A stretch of DNA of 63,048 bases from Gammaproteobacteria bacterium (GTDB lineage Bacteria > Pseudomonadota > Gammaproteobacteria > Arenicellales > CAJQKF01), in contig JAUIEZ010000010.1 of the NCBI GenBank assembly GCA_030429665.1, forward strand, positions 1-63,048, read 5' to 3'. Within the stretch, counting starts at the first letter, position 1. Each line of letters opens with the position of its first letter. Below the pieces are notes generated by a model. It had not been told where the DNA came from. It was given only the letters and a program-made list of their open reading frames with translations, and did not search any database. Positions 8,600-17,421 of the stretch are shown one piece after another. The position numbers and the translations under genes are program-made.

Positions 8600-9910
8600 T
8601 TAGCCCGACACGTTGTCGAGCCGCGCGGCATAGGCGGCGGCAAGCAGCGAGGTGGCGCCCAGCAGGCCGATCACGGCCGCCGCGCCGAGGGCGTCCCCGA
8701 GCACGCCAACCAGTCCGGCGAGGAGCATGGCCGCGCCGATCACGGTATTGCTGACCGCGACCAGCATGGCGCGGTTGCCGCTCTCGGCCATGTCCACCAG
8801 GTACACCTTGCGGCCGAGCCGCACGCCGCCGTGGGCCAGCGTGAGCAAGCCGAACAACACCGCGTGAGTCGTACCGTGCCCGAGCAGTTCCGGGCGCCAT
8901 GTCGCCATCGCCCAGGTGGCGCCGCCGAGCACGGCGGACAGCAGCGCCGACAGCGCCATGGCGGCGCGCGACGACCGGTCCGCAAGTCGTCCCCACGCCG
9001 GCGCGCCGATGCTGCCGGCAATGCCGCCGGCAATGACCAGCAGGCCGAGGTCGGTGACGCCGCCGCCGCGTTGCTGGGCGAGAAGCACGTAAAAGGGCGG
9101 TGCGAGCGCCACGCTGAGCAGCAGCGCGCGGGCGATGAGATAGTGACGAAAGCGCGCGTCGTCGCGTACCAGGTGTAGCCCTTCGCGCGCCGCGTCCAGC
9201 GCATTGCCGCCGCCCTCGGTGGCGCCGGGTCGCTCGGCGATCGACCGGATGAATCCGATGGCCGGCAGCCACAGGATCGCGCCGGCCGCCAGCAATACTG
9301 CCACCACCATCGCGCCCTGGCCGGCGTCGCGCCATAGTCCCAGCAACAGGCCCACGACGAGCGTGGCGCCACCGGCGATCCCGGTGGCGAGACCCATGAG
9401 ATTGCCGCGACGGGTCTTGGACACGGTCTTTCCCAGCACGTCCTTTGCCGCCACCGAGCAGATGCCGCGCGCCAGCGAGTAGACCACCAGTGTGGCGACC
9501 AATGCCCAGCCCGCGGCCGTGCCGGTCAGGGACATCGCGGCCAACGCCATCAGCGCCAGCGCCGCGGACGACAGCCACGCACCTGTCATCCAGGCAGTCT
9601 TGCGCAGCGCCATGGCGCGAACCCGGGCGGCCACCGCCAACTGCGGCAGCAGCACGCCGGCCTCGCGAATCGGCACCAGGAAGCCGGTGAAGGCGGCCGG
9701 CACCCCGAGCGCTCCCATCAACCACGGCAGCACCAACCGGGCGCTGGAGAGCTCGTCGGCGATCTTGTTGAGCACGTTGGCGCCGAGGTAGGCGAAGAAG
9801 TTGCGCGGCTGGTCGTTGCAGGACGCCTCGGGGATGTCCTTGCAAACGCGCGTGTCCTCGTCGCCGGTTACCAGGTCGTAAAGGCTTTCAAGTCGGTCAC
9901 GGTGATACAT
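8600..9910 (-). CDS. MFS transporter
   Basis: This is a 436-residue polytopic membrane protein of the major facilitator superfamily. About 10-12 hydrophobic segments are separated by short basic loops such as SKTRRGN and RLADRSSR. The N-terminal 40 residues are polar and carry two cysteines (RVCKDIPEASCND), an unusual cytoplasmic extension before the first helix. The start is taken at ATG 9908-9910 (MYHRDRLESL). The longer frame would extend over the intergenic region shared with the divergent oxyR gene. The substrate cannot be predicted. Sharing a 105-bp divergent promoter region with oxyR suggests possible OxyR control. Confidence 0.75.
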   Translation of the reverse strand: MYHRDRLESLYDLVTGDEDTRVCKDIPEASCNDQPRNFFAYLGANVLNKIADELSSARLVLPWLMGALGVPAAFTGFLVPIREAGVLLPQLAVAARVRAMALRKTAWMTGAWLSSAALALMALAAMSLTGTAAGWALVATLVVYSLARGICSVAAKDVLGKTVSKTRRGNLMGLATGIAGGATLVVGLLLGLWRDAGQGAMVVAVLLAAGAILWLPAIGFIRSIAERPGATEGGGNALDAAREGLHLVRDDARFRHYLIARALLLSVALAPPFYVLLAQQRGGGVTDLGLLVIAGGIAGSIGAPAWGRLADRSSRAAMALSALLSAVLGGATWAMATWRPELLGHGTTHAVLFGLLTLAHGGVRLGRKVYLVDMAESGNRAMLVAVSNTVIGAAMLLAGLVGVLGDALGAAAVIGLLGATSLLAAAYAARLDNVSG

Positions 9911-9958
9911 GTTGATTGACGAGGCGGTGCCGCCGGCGGTTGCCGGTGGATGGTTAAA

Positions 9959-9976
9959 ATAGTTAAATCGCCCTAT
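9959..9976. promoter_or_regulatory. candidate OxyR/LysR-type binding site
   Basis: An ATAG and a CTAT tetranucleotide in inverted orientation (9959-9962 and 9973-9976) lie in an AT-rich patch between the divergent MFS and oxyR starts. OxyR recognises ATAG/CTAT elements, but usually with 7-base spacing, whereas this spacing is 10. The call therefore rests mainly on position and is tentative. Confidence 0.3.
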
Positions 9977-10015
9977 TGTTCCCTTACACATCGGAAAAAA
10001 CAATCAAGGAGCGAC

Positions 10016-10987
10016 GTGAACCTGCGAGATCTCAAATACGTGCTCGCCGTAGCCGAAACACGCCACTTCGGGCGCGCCGCCCAACGCTGTTTCGTATCCC
10101 AGCCCACGTTGAGCGGGCAGATCAAGAAGCTGGAGGAGGAGTTGGGGGTGGTGTTGTTCGAGCGAACCAAGCGCTCGGTGGAGATCACGCCGATCGGCGA
10201 GCAGATCCTTGCCCACGCCCGGGCCATGCTGGAACAGGCCGAGGCGATCACCGACCTGGCGCGCTCCCACCACGATCCGCTGCAGGGGGCGCTGCGCGTC
10301 GGCGCGATCCCGACCTTGAGCCCGTACCTGATGCCGCTGATACTGGCGCCGCTCAAGGCGCGCTACCCGCAAATGCGGCTGATCCTGTCGGAGGAACTGA
10401 CCGACGCCTTGCTGGCGCGGCTGGCACGCCACGAGATCGACGCCGCGCTGATCGCGACACCGGTGGATCCCGGGGACTTCGAATCGGTGGATCTGTTCGA
10501 CGAACCATTCTGGCTCGCCCACCCGGTGGATCACCCGCTCTACGACAAGATGGACGTTACGCTCGCCGACATCGACAAGCGTGAGTTGCTACTGCTGTCC
10601 GAGGGGCATTGCCTCGCCGACCAGGTGATGGACGTGTGCCGGATGCAGGACCGCATGGAGCAGGGGGACGGGGCGGATTTTCATGCCGCGAGCCTGCAGA
10701 CCGTGTTGCAGCTGGTCGGCGCCGGGTTCGGCTGCACGCTGGTGCCCGCGCTTGCCGTGCGCGGACCATGGATGACCGACAGCGGCATCGTCGCCCGCGA
10801 ACTGGACGGCAGGAGCGCGGGCCGCACCGTTCGCATGGTGTTTCGCAAGAGCTTTCCGCGGCGCGCGGCGTTGGACGCGTTCGCGGCGATCGTTCTCAAA
10901 GCGCTGCCGAACACGGTCACGCGATTGGATGCCGCCGCCACCCGGCGCCCTCGCCCGGGCCGGCGAGGGCGCGTACGTGCGGGGTAG
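10016..10987 (+). CDS. oxyR: peroxide-sensing LysR regulator OxyR
   Basis: OxyR activates peroxide defence genes after intramolecular disulfide formation. The 323-residue product starts at GTG 10016, preceded by AAGGAG five bases upstream, and reads VNLRDLKYVLAVAETRHFGR, the OxyR-type helix-turn-helix. The redox segment is GHCLADQVMDVC: from this start the two cysteines fall at residues 199 and 208, the positions of the sensing pair in E. coli OxyR. The regulatory domain also keeps HAASLQTVLQLVGAGFG and LVPALAV. The C-terminus ends in an Arg/Pro/Gly-rich tail encoded by a strong inverted repeat. The gene is divergent from the MFS gene. Confidence 0.95.
   Translation: MNLRDLKYVLAVAETRHFGRAAQRCFVSQPTLSGQIKKLEEELGVVLFERTKRSVEITPIGEQILAHARAMLEQAEAITDLARSHHDPLQGALRVGAIPTLSPYLMPLILAPLKARYPQMRLILSEELTDALLARLARHEIDAALIATPVDPGDFESVDLFDEPFWLAHPVDHPLYDKMDVTLADIDKRELLLLSEGHCLADQVMDVCRMQDRMEQGDGADFHAASLQTVLQLVGAGFGCTLVPALAVRGPWMTDSGIVARELDGRSAGRTVRMVFRKSFPRRAALDAFAAIVLKALPNTVTRLDAAATRRPRPGRRGRVRAG
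10945..10972. repeat. perfect 11-bp inverted repeat at the oxyR 3' end
   Basis: Arms GCGCCCTCGCC (10945-10955) and GGCGAGGGCGC (10962-10972) are perfectly complementary around a 6-base loop. The hairpin lies inside the last codons of oxyR, just before the convergent DUF1127 gene. There is no T-run on either side, so it is not a canonical intrinsic terminator. It may help termination or block read-through between the converging genes. Confidence 0.5.
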
Positions 10988-11218
10988 TCACGGCCGCCAG
11001 AATGGCTTGACCGATTCGTTCTCGGCGTCCACGCGGTCGATGCCGAGGTCCGCGAGCTGGGCGTCGCTCAAAAAGCCGAGCTCGCGCCGGGTGCGGGAGC
11101 GCATGCGATAAACGGACAGGCGCCCGACCAGGGCGCGGTAGGCGAGAATCCATTCAGCGCGCCAGTTCGTCGGTTTTTGCACGACACTTCGATAATCTTC
11201 ACACGCATAAGATTTCAT
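10988..11218 (-). CDS. DUF1127 small protein
   Basis: This is a 76-residue basic protein whose C-terminal half, RRELGFLSDAQLADLGIDRV followed by PFWRP, is the DUF1127 (YjiS-like) motif. Members are small Arg-rich proteins, and some in alphaproteobacteria have been linked to RNA turnover or to phosphate and carbon metabolism. The role here is unknown. The ATG at 11216-11218 has AAGGGGA upstream. It abuts the oxyR stop in convergent orientation. A second DUF1127 gene lies at 53466-53693. Confidence 0.85.
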   Translation of the reverse strand: MKSYACEDYRSVVQKPTNWRAEWILAYRALVGRLSVYRMRSRTRRELGFLSDAQLADLGIDRVDAENESVKPFWRP

Positions 11219-11358
11219 TATTTCATCCCCTTCGCTAGAATGAACTTTCCGTTGCGGGTATTCGTCCGTTGGTCTGATCGACAGGTGCGCATTCTGATCC
11301 GGAATCGTTGTCTCGACAAACGCTGATTTCTCATATTTATCATTAGAAATAGTTATTC

Positions 11359-12264
11359 ATGAGGCGTCGACTTCCAACCCTGAACGGGCTCCGGGCATTC
11401 GAGGCCGCCGCGCGATACCTCAGTTTTACGCGGGCCGCGCAGGCGCTGTTCGTGTCCCAGGCCGCGGTCAGTCACCAGATCAAGGGGCTCGAGGAGCAAC
11501 TCGGCGTTTCGCTTTTCCGTCGCCAGACCCGCGCCCTGGAGCTGACCGATGCCGGGCGTCGCCTGTATCCCAAGGTGCAGCAGGCTTTCGACCTGCTCGA
11601 GGAAGGCGTGCGCGATGCCAAGACGCGCGCCGAGCGCCAGGGCCTGACGATCTCCGTGCTGCCGTCGTTCGCATCGGGCTGGCTGGTGCGGCGACTGGGC
11701 CGTTTTACGGCAGCGCACCCCGCGATCCAGGTGCGGCTCAACCCGACCATCCAGCTCGCCGACTTCATCACCGACGACATCGATATCGGCATACGCTACG
11801 GTCTCGGCAATTATCCGGACCTGCACGTGCAACACCTCATGAACGAGGACCTGTTCCCGGTTTGCTCGCCGCCAATGGCGCGCTCCCTAAACGGCCCCGA
11901 AGACCTGGCGCGCGTCACCTTGCTGCATGACGACGGCCACGGCCAGTGGAGCACGTGGCTGGAGGCGCTCGGCGTCACGGAGGTGGACGTCAGCAGCGGG
12001 CCGGTCTACACCGACTCGAACATGGTGATCCAGGCCGCCATCGAGGGGCACGGCGTGGCGCTGGCACGCAGCGGCCTTTGCCGCGACGCGCTCGCCGACG
12101 GGCGCCTGGTGCAGCCCTTCGAGTACTCGATGCCGTCGCAGTTCGCCTATTACCTGGTCTACCCGAAGGCGTACGCGCAGCGGCCCGAGGTGATCGCCTT
12201 CGGTCGCTGGCTACTGGAGGAAATCGAGCGGGACGCAGCCGATATGCCGGAAGCGACGGCGTGA
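11359..12264 (+). CDS. LysR family regulator, GcvA-like
   Basis: This 301-residue regulator has an N-terminal helix-turn-helix beginning MRRRLPTLNGLRAFEAAARY and continuing SFTRAAQALFVSQAAVSHQI, diagnostic of the GcvA/AmpR branch of LysR proteins. The effector domain contains PSFASGWLVRRLGRF and IGIRYGLGNYPDL, also typical of that branch. GcvA controls glycine cleavage in E. coli, but most paralogues regulate neighbouring genes. No glycine-cleavage gene is visible here. Its stop overlaps the GTG start of the following MFS gene by four bases, so the two are translationally coupled and the regulator probably controls that carrier. Confidence 0.88.
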   Translation: MRRRLPTLNGLRAFEAAARYLSFTRAAQALFVSQAAVSHQIKGLEEQLGVSLFRRQTRALELTDAGRRLYPKVQQAFDLLEEGVRDAKTRAERQGLTISVLPSFASGWLVRRLGRFTAAHPAIQVRLNPTIQLADFITDDIDIGIRYGLGNYPDLHVQHLMNEDLFPVCSPPMARSLNGPEDLARVTLLHDDGHGQWSTWLEALGVTEVDVSSGPVYTDSNMVIQAAIEGHGVALARSGLCRDALADGRLVQPFEYSMPSQFAYYLVYPKAYAQRPEVIAFGRWLLEEIERDAADMPEATA

Positions 12265-13448
12265 TCGCGCCGTTCGAAGGCACGATGCTCCGCGTGGTAG
12301 CGCCGCTGGCACTCGCCGAAACGTTGATCTGGGCGGTGACGTTCTACATGTTCCCGGCCATGCTGCCTGCCTGGGAGGCCGACCTCGGCTGGGACAAGAC
12401 CACGCTGTCCGGTGCCTTCACCGTCGCGCTCCTTCTGTCGGCGTTCTTCGCCCCCGTGGCGGGCCGGCTGATCGACCGGCATCACGGTCGCGTCACCATG
12501 GCGGCCAGCGTGCTGCTTGCCTGCCTGATGTTGTTGCTGTTGTCCCATGCCCGCACGCCGGTGACCTTCTACCTCGCCTGGGCGGGCCTGGGCGTCGCGA
12601 TGGGCGGCGCTTTGTACGAGGCGTGCTTCGCCTTCGTCACGCGCCTGCTCGGCGATCGCGCGCGGCCTGCCATCACGGCCATCACCCTGGTGGCGGGGCT
12701 TGCCGGCACGGTGTCGTTCCCGCTCACTCACTGGCTGAACGGCGTGCTCGGCTGGCGCGATACCCTGCTGGTATACGCGGCCATTGCCCTGGTGGTGGTG
12801 ATGCCGCTCGTGTTGTCGGTGCCGGGCGCGCCGCGACGCGATGCCAGGGAGCATGCGACGGCGTCCGGCTACAGCCTGAGGGACGCGTTGGCCTCGCCGC
12901 TGTTCTGGTTGCTGGCGGTGGGTTTTGCGTTGGTGGCGCTGGAGCACGGCATCGTCATCACCCACCTGCTGCCGATCCTGCACGATCGCGGCTTGTCGGA
13001 GACCGCGGCGGTCACCGCCGCGTCGCTGATCGGACCGATGCAGGTGGCGGGCCGCCTGGGCATGGTCGCCGTTCAGAGTCGTATCGGCGTCATCGCCATC
13101 GCGATGCTGTCGGTGGGGTGCCTCGCAGGCGCCGCGGCGAGTCTGTACCTGGCCGCGGCCGTGGCCGTCTTCGCCGCTCCGTTCGTATTGCTGCAGGGAG
13201 CGGGCAACGGTGTCGTCAGTATCGTGCGGCCGGTGCTCACGGCCGAGTGCATGGGCTACGAACACTTCGGCGCCATCTCGGGAGTCATCGGCATGATGTT
13301 CATGGCCATGCTAGCCATCGCGCCCTCGGTGGCGTCGATCCTGTGGCGTGCCGGCGGCTACGACCTGGTCATCGGGTTCGCAGCGTGCTGCTGTGCCGTA
13401 TCATTGCTGTGCCTGGCGCGGGTGTCGTCGCTGCGCCGTCATCGCTGA
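12261..13448 (+). CDS. MFS transporter coupled to the GcvA-like regulator
   Basis: This is a 395-residue carrier with about 12 hydrophobic segments. The loop after helix 2 reads GRLIDRHHGR, a variant of the MFS motif A. The GTG at 12261 overlaps the regulator stop (GTGA) and has GGAAG 7 bases upstream. An internal ATG at 12285 is an alternative start. The second half contains EHGIVITHLLPILHDRGLSE and an AGNGVVSIVRP segment typical of carboxylate/aromatic-acid type MFS proteins, but the substrate is not recognisable. It ends 51 bp before a beta-hydroxyacid dehydrogenase gene that may belong to the same transcript. Confidence 0.82.
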   Translation: MIAPFEGTMLRVVAPLALAETLIWAVTFYMFPAMLPAWEADLGWDKTTLSGAFTVALLLSAFFAPVAGRLIDRHHGRVTMAASVLLACLMLLLLSHARTPVTFYLAWAGLGVAMGGALYEACFAFVTRLLGDRARPAITAITLVAGLAGTVSFPLTHWLNGVLGWRDTLLVYAAIALVVVMPLVLSVPGAPRRDAREHATASGYSLRDALASPLFWLLAVGFALVALEHGIVITHLLPILHDRGLSETAAVTAASLIGPMQVAGRLGMVAVQSRIGVIAIAMLSVGCLAGAAASLYLAAAVAVFAAPFVLLQGAGNGVVSIVRPVLTAECMGYEHFGAISGVIGMMFMAMLAIAPSVASILWRAGGYDLVIGFAACCCAVSLLCLARVSSLRRHR

Positions 13449-13499
13449 TCCAACCATTCGTCAAAATACATCGCGGCCGGCGCCGCGCGGGAGGAGATC

Positions 13500-14468
13500 A
13501 TGAAAGTCGGGTTCATCGGACTTGGCAACGTCGGCGGCAAGCTGGCCGCTAACCTGGTGCGCAGCGGTGTCGACACCGTGGTGCGAGACATCGACCAAGG
13601 CGCCGCCAGGGGGCTCCTCGAGGCCGGCGCCGACTGGGCCGACAGTCCTGCCGAGTTGGCGTCGCGCGTGGACGTCGTCATTACTTGTCTGCCCAATCCC
13701 GCGGCCAGCGCAGCGGTGCTCGAAGCACCCGACGGTGTGCTCGCCGGCCTTCGTCCCGGCGCCATCTGGGCGGAGATGAGCACCACCGACGCGGCCGAGG
13801 TTCGACGGCTCGGCGAACTCGTCGAGGCGCGGCAGGCCGACGCCATGGACTGCCCGGTTTCCGGCGGCTGCCACCGCGCCGCCACCGGCAACATCTCGAT
13901 CCTGGCGGGAAGCAGGCGCGACGTGTTCGAACGCATGCTGCCGCTGCTCACGGTGCTCGGCCAGCGTGTACTGCACACCGGCGAACTGGGCTCGGCGTCG
14001 AAACTCAAGGTGCTCACCAACTATCTTGCCACCGCCAACCTGGTAAGCTTGTGCGAAGCCATGGTCACGGCAAAGGCCGCGGGACTCGACGCGGCCACCA
14101 CCTTCGAGGCCATCCGCATATCCAGCGGCAACTCGTTCGTTCACGAGACCGAAAGTCGCGTCATTCTCGGCGGCAGCCGCGACATCAATTTCACGATGGA
14201 GCTCGTGCTGAAGGATATCGGCTTGTTCCAGGCCATGGCCGAGGCCGCCGACGTGCCGCTGGAAATCTCTCCGCTGTTGATCAGGGTGTTCGAGGACGGA
14301 CGCGCGCGATACGGCGGGAACGAATGGTCGCCCAACATCATTCGGCGCCTGGAAGAGGCGACTGGCGTCCAGGTGCTCGCGGAAGGGTTCCCGGAGCAGA
14401 TCGTCGACGACGAGCCGGCGACGACCGGCTACGAGGTCACGACGGGCGGTTCGAATCCGGCGCGATGA
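13500..14468 (+). CDS. NAD(P)-dependent beta-hydroxyacid dehydrogenase family protein
   Basis: This 322-residue oxidoreductase belongs to the 3-hydroxyisobutyrate dehydrogenase family. The N-terminus MKVGFIGLGNVGGKLAANLV is the Rossmann dinucleotide site. The substrate motif DCPVSGGCHRAATGNISILA and the catalytic-Lys segment SASKLKVLTNYL follow. It would oxidise or reduce a short beta-hydroxyacid such as hydroxyisobutyrate, tartronate semialdehyde or a related compound; the exact substrate cannot be told. A strong GGAGGAG lies just before the ATG. The C-terminal tail of about 30 residues past the catalytic domain is acidic and unusual. It follows the regulator-MFS pair on the same strand. Confidence 0.85.
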   Translation: MKVGFIGLGNVGGKLAANLVRSGVDTVVRDIDQGAARGLLEAGADWADSPAELASRVDVVITCLPNPAASAAVLEAPDGVLAGLRPGAIWAEMSTTDAAEVRRLGELVEARQADAMDCPVSGGCHRAATGNISILAGSRRDVFERMLPLLTVLGQRVLHTGELGSASKLKVLTNYLATANLVSLCEAMVTAKAAGLDAATTFEAIRISSGNSFVHETESRVILGGSRDINFTMELVLKDIGLFQAMAEAADVPLEISPLLIRVFEDGRARYGGNEWSPNIIRRLEEATGVQVLAEGFPEQIVDDEPATTGYEVTTGGSNPAR

Positions 14469-14694
14469 GAGCCGCCGGGCATGGCGGTTCGTCCGACCGT
14501 TGCCCGCCGTCCGATTACGCGGAATAACACGGTTGATTCTCGGGTTTCTGGAATAGCATCGCGGAGTTGACCTAGAATCGGTACGCAGGTTTCCCAGGGC
14601 CGAGAACGGCAGCGTGCCGACATCGTATGAAATGTGACGACCGAGGAAATCTCTCTGCGCGCCAGCCGAGCGAACGATCGCGTTCGACGGGATA

Positions 14695-15876
14695 ATGACA
14701 CTGCTCCAAATCGCCGCGTGTGTCTGGCTTGCCTACTTGCTACTGCGGTTGCTGCAAGTTTCGAAAATCCTGCAAGTCAAACGTTCCTACACGATCGGCC
14801 TGCCCGCGAGCGACCAGTTGCCTGCGGGTTCGCCCTCGGTCGAGGTGATCGTGCCCGCCCGCAACGAACAGGAGAACATCAGCGCCTGCCTGCTGGCCAT
14901 CCTTGCCCAGGACTATCCGAACTTCACCGTGACCGTGGTGAACGACCGCAGCGACGACGACACGGAGCGGATTGCGACATCGCTCGCAAGCAACGACCAG
15001 CGGTTGCGGATCCACCGAATCGAAACGCTGCCCGATGGCTGGACCGGCAAGGCTCACGCCATGTGGTCGGCGGCGAGCGACAGCAAGGCCGAGTGGCTTC
15101 TGTTCGTCGATGCCGATGTCATCATCGCCGAATCGGCCATTCGTGCCACGCTCCTTCAGTGTGAACGCAGGCGCGTCAGGATCCTGACGTTGTTCGGACG
15201 AATACCGAGCGACGTGTTCCTGTTGTCGATCACCATGCCGTTTCTCGGCGCGTTATTGGCCTTCTGGTTTCAACCCCACCGTATCAACAACCCCCAACTG
15301 CGTGAAGAGGGTTTCGTCAACGGCCAGTTTCTACTGATAGAGCGAAAAACCTACGAGAACCTCGATGGACATCGAAGCGTTCGCGATTTTCTGATCGAGG
15401 ACGTTCCTTTCGGCGAACGGGCGAAACGCGCCGGCGAACCCATCTTCGTTGGAATTGCGCCGGAGCTCGTGACGGTGACCATGTACCGCGACGTCCGCGG
15501 CATGACGAAGGGTTGGGCCAGGATCTATGCCGGCGCTTTGAGAAGTCGGTTTCGTATCGGCGTTTCGGCGCTGTTGACCGCCGTGGGATTCCTGCCCTAC
15601 GTGGTTGCGGTCGTGATCGCGATACGGTATCGGCTTGACTACCCGGCCATGTTGTTTGGCGCATTGAGTGGCGTGCACCTGTTCATCGGCACGGTTGCCA
15701 ACTGGCATGTCTGGGACACCGCCGGTTGCAAAAAACGGGATTTGTGGTTCTACCCCGTGAGCCTTGGGGTCGGTCTTTGGATACTCGCGCTGGCGTGGCG
15801 GGTGCTAGACAACGGGGTGATGGATTGGCGGGGCACCCGATACCGGGCAACGCGAAACGGACGCATTGGCGGGTGA
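14695..15876 (+). CDS. membrane-associated family 2 glycosyltransferase (HpnB/CrtQ-like)
   Basis: This 393-residue protein has one N-terminal hydrophobic segment and a GT2 catalytic domain with VIVPARNEQENI, VVNDRSDDDT, PDGWTGKAHAM and the DxD-type metal site VDADV. Two or three C-terminal transmembrane helices follow (residues about 290-370). The order resembles hopanoid-associated HpnB and carotenoid glycosyltransferases, so a lipid acceptor at the inner membrane is likely. The motif IEDVPFGERAKRAG corresponds to the acceptor-site ED region. The gene is visibly less GC-rich than its surroundings and is followed by a sulfotransferase. Acceptor and sugar are unknown. Confidence 0.75.
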   Translation: MTLLQIAACVWLAYLLLRLLQVSKILQVKRSYTIGLPASDQLPAGSPSVEVIVPARNEQENISACLLAILAQDYPNFTVTVVNDRSDDDTERIATSLASNDQRLRIHRIETLPDGWTGKAHAMWSAASDSKAEWLLFVDADVIIAESAIRATLLQCERRRVRILTLFGRIPSDVFLLSITMPFLGALLAFWFQPHRINNPQLREEGFVNGQFLLIERKTYENLDGHRSVRDFLIEDVPFGERAKRAGEPIFVGIAPELVTVTMYRDVRGMTKGWARIYAGALRSRFRIGVSALLTAVGFLPYVVAVVIAIRYRLDYPAMLFGALSGVHLFIGTVANWHVWDTAGCKKRDLWFYPVSLGVGLWILALAWRVLDNGVMDWRGTRYRATRNGRIGG

Positions 15877-15949
15877 ATCGCCGACCGGAAAGGACGCATG
15901 TCGGGTTACCGTGGACTCACTGCCGCGGCGTAACCGACGGGAGGGGAAG

Positions 15950-16819
15950 GTGACGCCGGTTTTTTGCATGTCCAATGGACGCTCCGGAACGAAGTACCTG
16001 AAGCGATTGCTGCAAGCCAACCTCGACAATGCCCACTGCATCCACGAGCCGAACCTGAGCCTATGGAATCCATCGATGTTCGGACCGTCGATCAGTGACC
16101 GGCTGAACGATCCCGCTGCCCTTGAAAAAGTATTTCGCCGCAAACGCCGCTGGATTGAAAGTTGCCGCCGGGAGTTCTACGTCGAGACGAGCCATGCGTT
16201 CCTCAAGTCGTTCGCCTGGTGCGCGGTCGCGGCGTATCCGCATCTGAAGCTGATCCACCTTGTGCGAAATCCCATCGCCACCGCGAGGAGCGAAGCGAAC
16301 AGGCAACTGGCGACGGACATGGTGCGGCTGCCGGCGCGTTATGTGAGAAACCCCGATAGCTCGCGGTTCTTCCGTTGGGCCCTTACCGGTAAAGAGGAGA
16401 TTTTCAAGCATTTTCCGCCCGGCGAGCTGACGCTGTTTCAGCGTTACGTGGTCCAATGGGTGGAAATCGAAAACCGCGCCATGGCGTTCCTCGACGAACA
16501 CGGCAAGCACGAGGACTGCGCGACGCTCCACACGCCGAACGATTACTATGATGCCGATCGCCTGGGCGCGCTTTTCGAGAAGCTCGAACTGAAGAGAAAG
16601 CCCGGCCCGGTGCGCGCGCCGCGATCGTTCAGTCCGTTAAAAATAAGAAAAAGATTCCTGGATCAGAACCAGACGCCCGGATTTCCGACTGTTGTCGGTG
16701 ACGGGGAACGCCGCGAGTTCGATCACGTGATTCGGCGGCTACCGGCATCGTACCTCGAGATATTCAAGCGCGAGCGGTATGCGACGATGCCGTGGAGCGG
16801 CCTGTTGTCGCCGGGTTAG
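15950..16819 (+). CDS. sulfotransferase family protein
   Basis: The 289-residue protein resembles PAPS-dependent sulfotransferases. Near the N-terminus the phosphosulfate loop reads CMSNGRSGTKYLKRLL, and the 3'-phosphate-binding region reads LIHLVRNPIATARSEANRQL. The GTG at 15950 is chosen because GGGAGG lies five bases upstream. A TTG at 15866 overlapping the glycosyltransferase gene would add 28 poorly conserved residues. The gene lies 73 bp after the glycosyltransferase on the same strand and shares its lower GC, so the pair may build a sulfated glycoconjugate. That pairing is inference, and the acceptor is not known. Confidence 0.7.
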   Translation: MTPVFCMSNGRSGTKYLKRLLQANLDNAHCIHEPNLSLWNPSMFGPSISDRLNDPAALEKVFRRKRRWIESCRREFYVETSHAFLKSFAWCAVAAYPHLKLIHLVRNPIATARSEANRQLATDMVRLPARYVRNPDSSRFFRWALTGKEEIFKHFPPGELTLFQRYVVQWVEIENRAMAFLDEHGKHEDCATLHTPNDYYDADRLGALFEKLELKRKPGPVRAPRSFSPLKIRKRFLDQNQTPGFPTVVGDGERREFDHVIRRLPASYLEIFKRERYATMPWSGLLSPG

Positions 16820-16825
16820 TCATTG

Positions 16826-16848
16826 CCGGACAACGTGACGTCGTCCGG
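16826..16848. terminator. hairpin between convergent genes
   Basis: Arms CCGGACAACG and CGTCGTCCGG pair with one mismatch around the loop tga. The hairpin sits in the 38-bp gap between the sulfotransferase stop and the convergent DUF302 stop. No T-run follows on either strand, so this is a weak candidate for a bidirectional terminator. Confidence 0.35.
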
Positions 16849-16857
16849 TATGACCCG

Positions 16858-17310
16858 TCATTCGCCGATGGCGGCGCCGGCGAAGTTCGACAGGGCGGAT
16901 GAAATGCGATCGAACACCTCGTCGCAGCCGTCGACCTGGTGTCGTTTCTTCACGTACTCGGGATCATTGTAGGCAATTCGCACGATTCCGGACTTGTCTT
17001 CCCAGATCAGCATTTTCTGGGGCAGGTCGATCGCCGCGGCTCGTTGGCACTGCATCACGGGCGTGCCGACTTTCGGGTTGCCGAAAATGAGCTGCACCGT
17101 TGGCGACAATTCGAGGCCCACGGTTTTCGCCCCCTTCGCGTGATCGATACGGGCGAATACCGTCATCCCCTTGTCCTCGAGCGTTTGCTCGAGCCGGTCG
17201 GCGGTGGTTGCCACGTCGTGGGGGCTTTCGAGCGTAACCAGCCCGTCGCTTTCCGCCAGCACATGCGTGGAGACTGCAAACAGGAGCATTGCCGGGAGAA
17301 GTGTTTTCAT
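16858..17310 (-). CDS. secreted DUF302 protein
   Basis: This 150-residue protein has a cleavable signal peptide (MKTLLPAMLLFAVSTHVLA) followed by a DUF302 domain. The domain core includes TVFARIDHAKGAK, PTVQLIFGNPKVGTPVMQ and LPQKMLIWED, all family hallmarks. DUF302 proteins are small periplasmic or cytoplasmic alpha/beta proteins of unknown role. The start is the ATG at 17308-17310 with AAGGA eight bases upstream; the longer frame would place nine polar residues before the signal peptide. Two cysteines (MQCQRA and DGCDE) could form a disulfide. Confidence 0.85.
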   Translation of the reverse strand: MKTLLPAMLLFAVSTHVLAESDGLVTLESPHDVATTADRLEQTLEDKGMTVFARIDHAKGAKTVGLELSPTVQLIFGNPKVGTPVMQCQRAAAIDLPQKMLIWEDKSGIVRIAYNDPEYVKKRHQVDGCDEVFDRISSALSNFAGAAIGE

Positions 17311-17421
17311 CAGGTTTATCCTTGGCGCGAGGTTCAACGGTTGCGTGCGCGACCGGCGACGCCTGCTAGTAGACAGTTCGCTTGCGCCGTAGTTCCTGTT
17401 GACGACCGACCCGGGGTCGTA

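Noticed and set aside
15866-15949. TTG start for the sulfotransferase overlapping the glycosyltransferase
   Set aside because: A GTG at 15950 has a better ribosome-binding site and places the phosphosulfate loop at the usual distance from the N-terminus.
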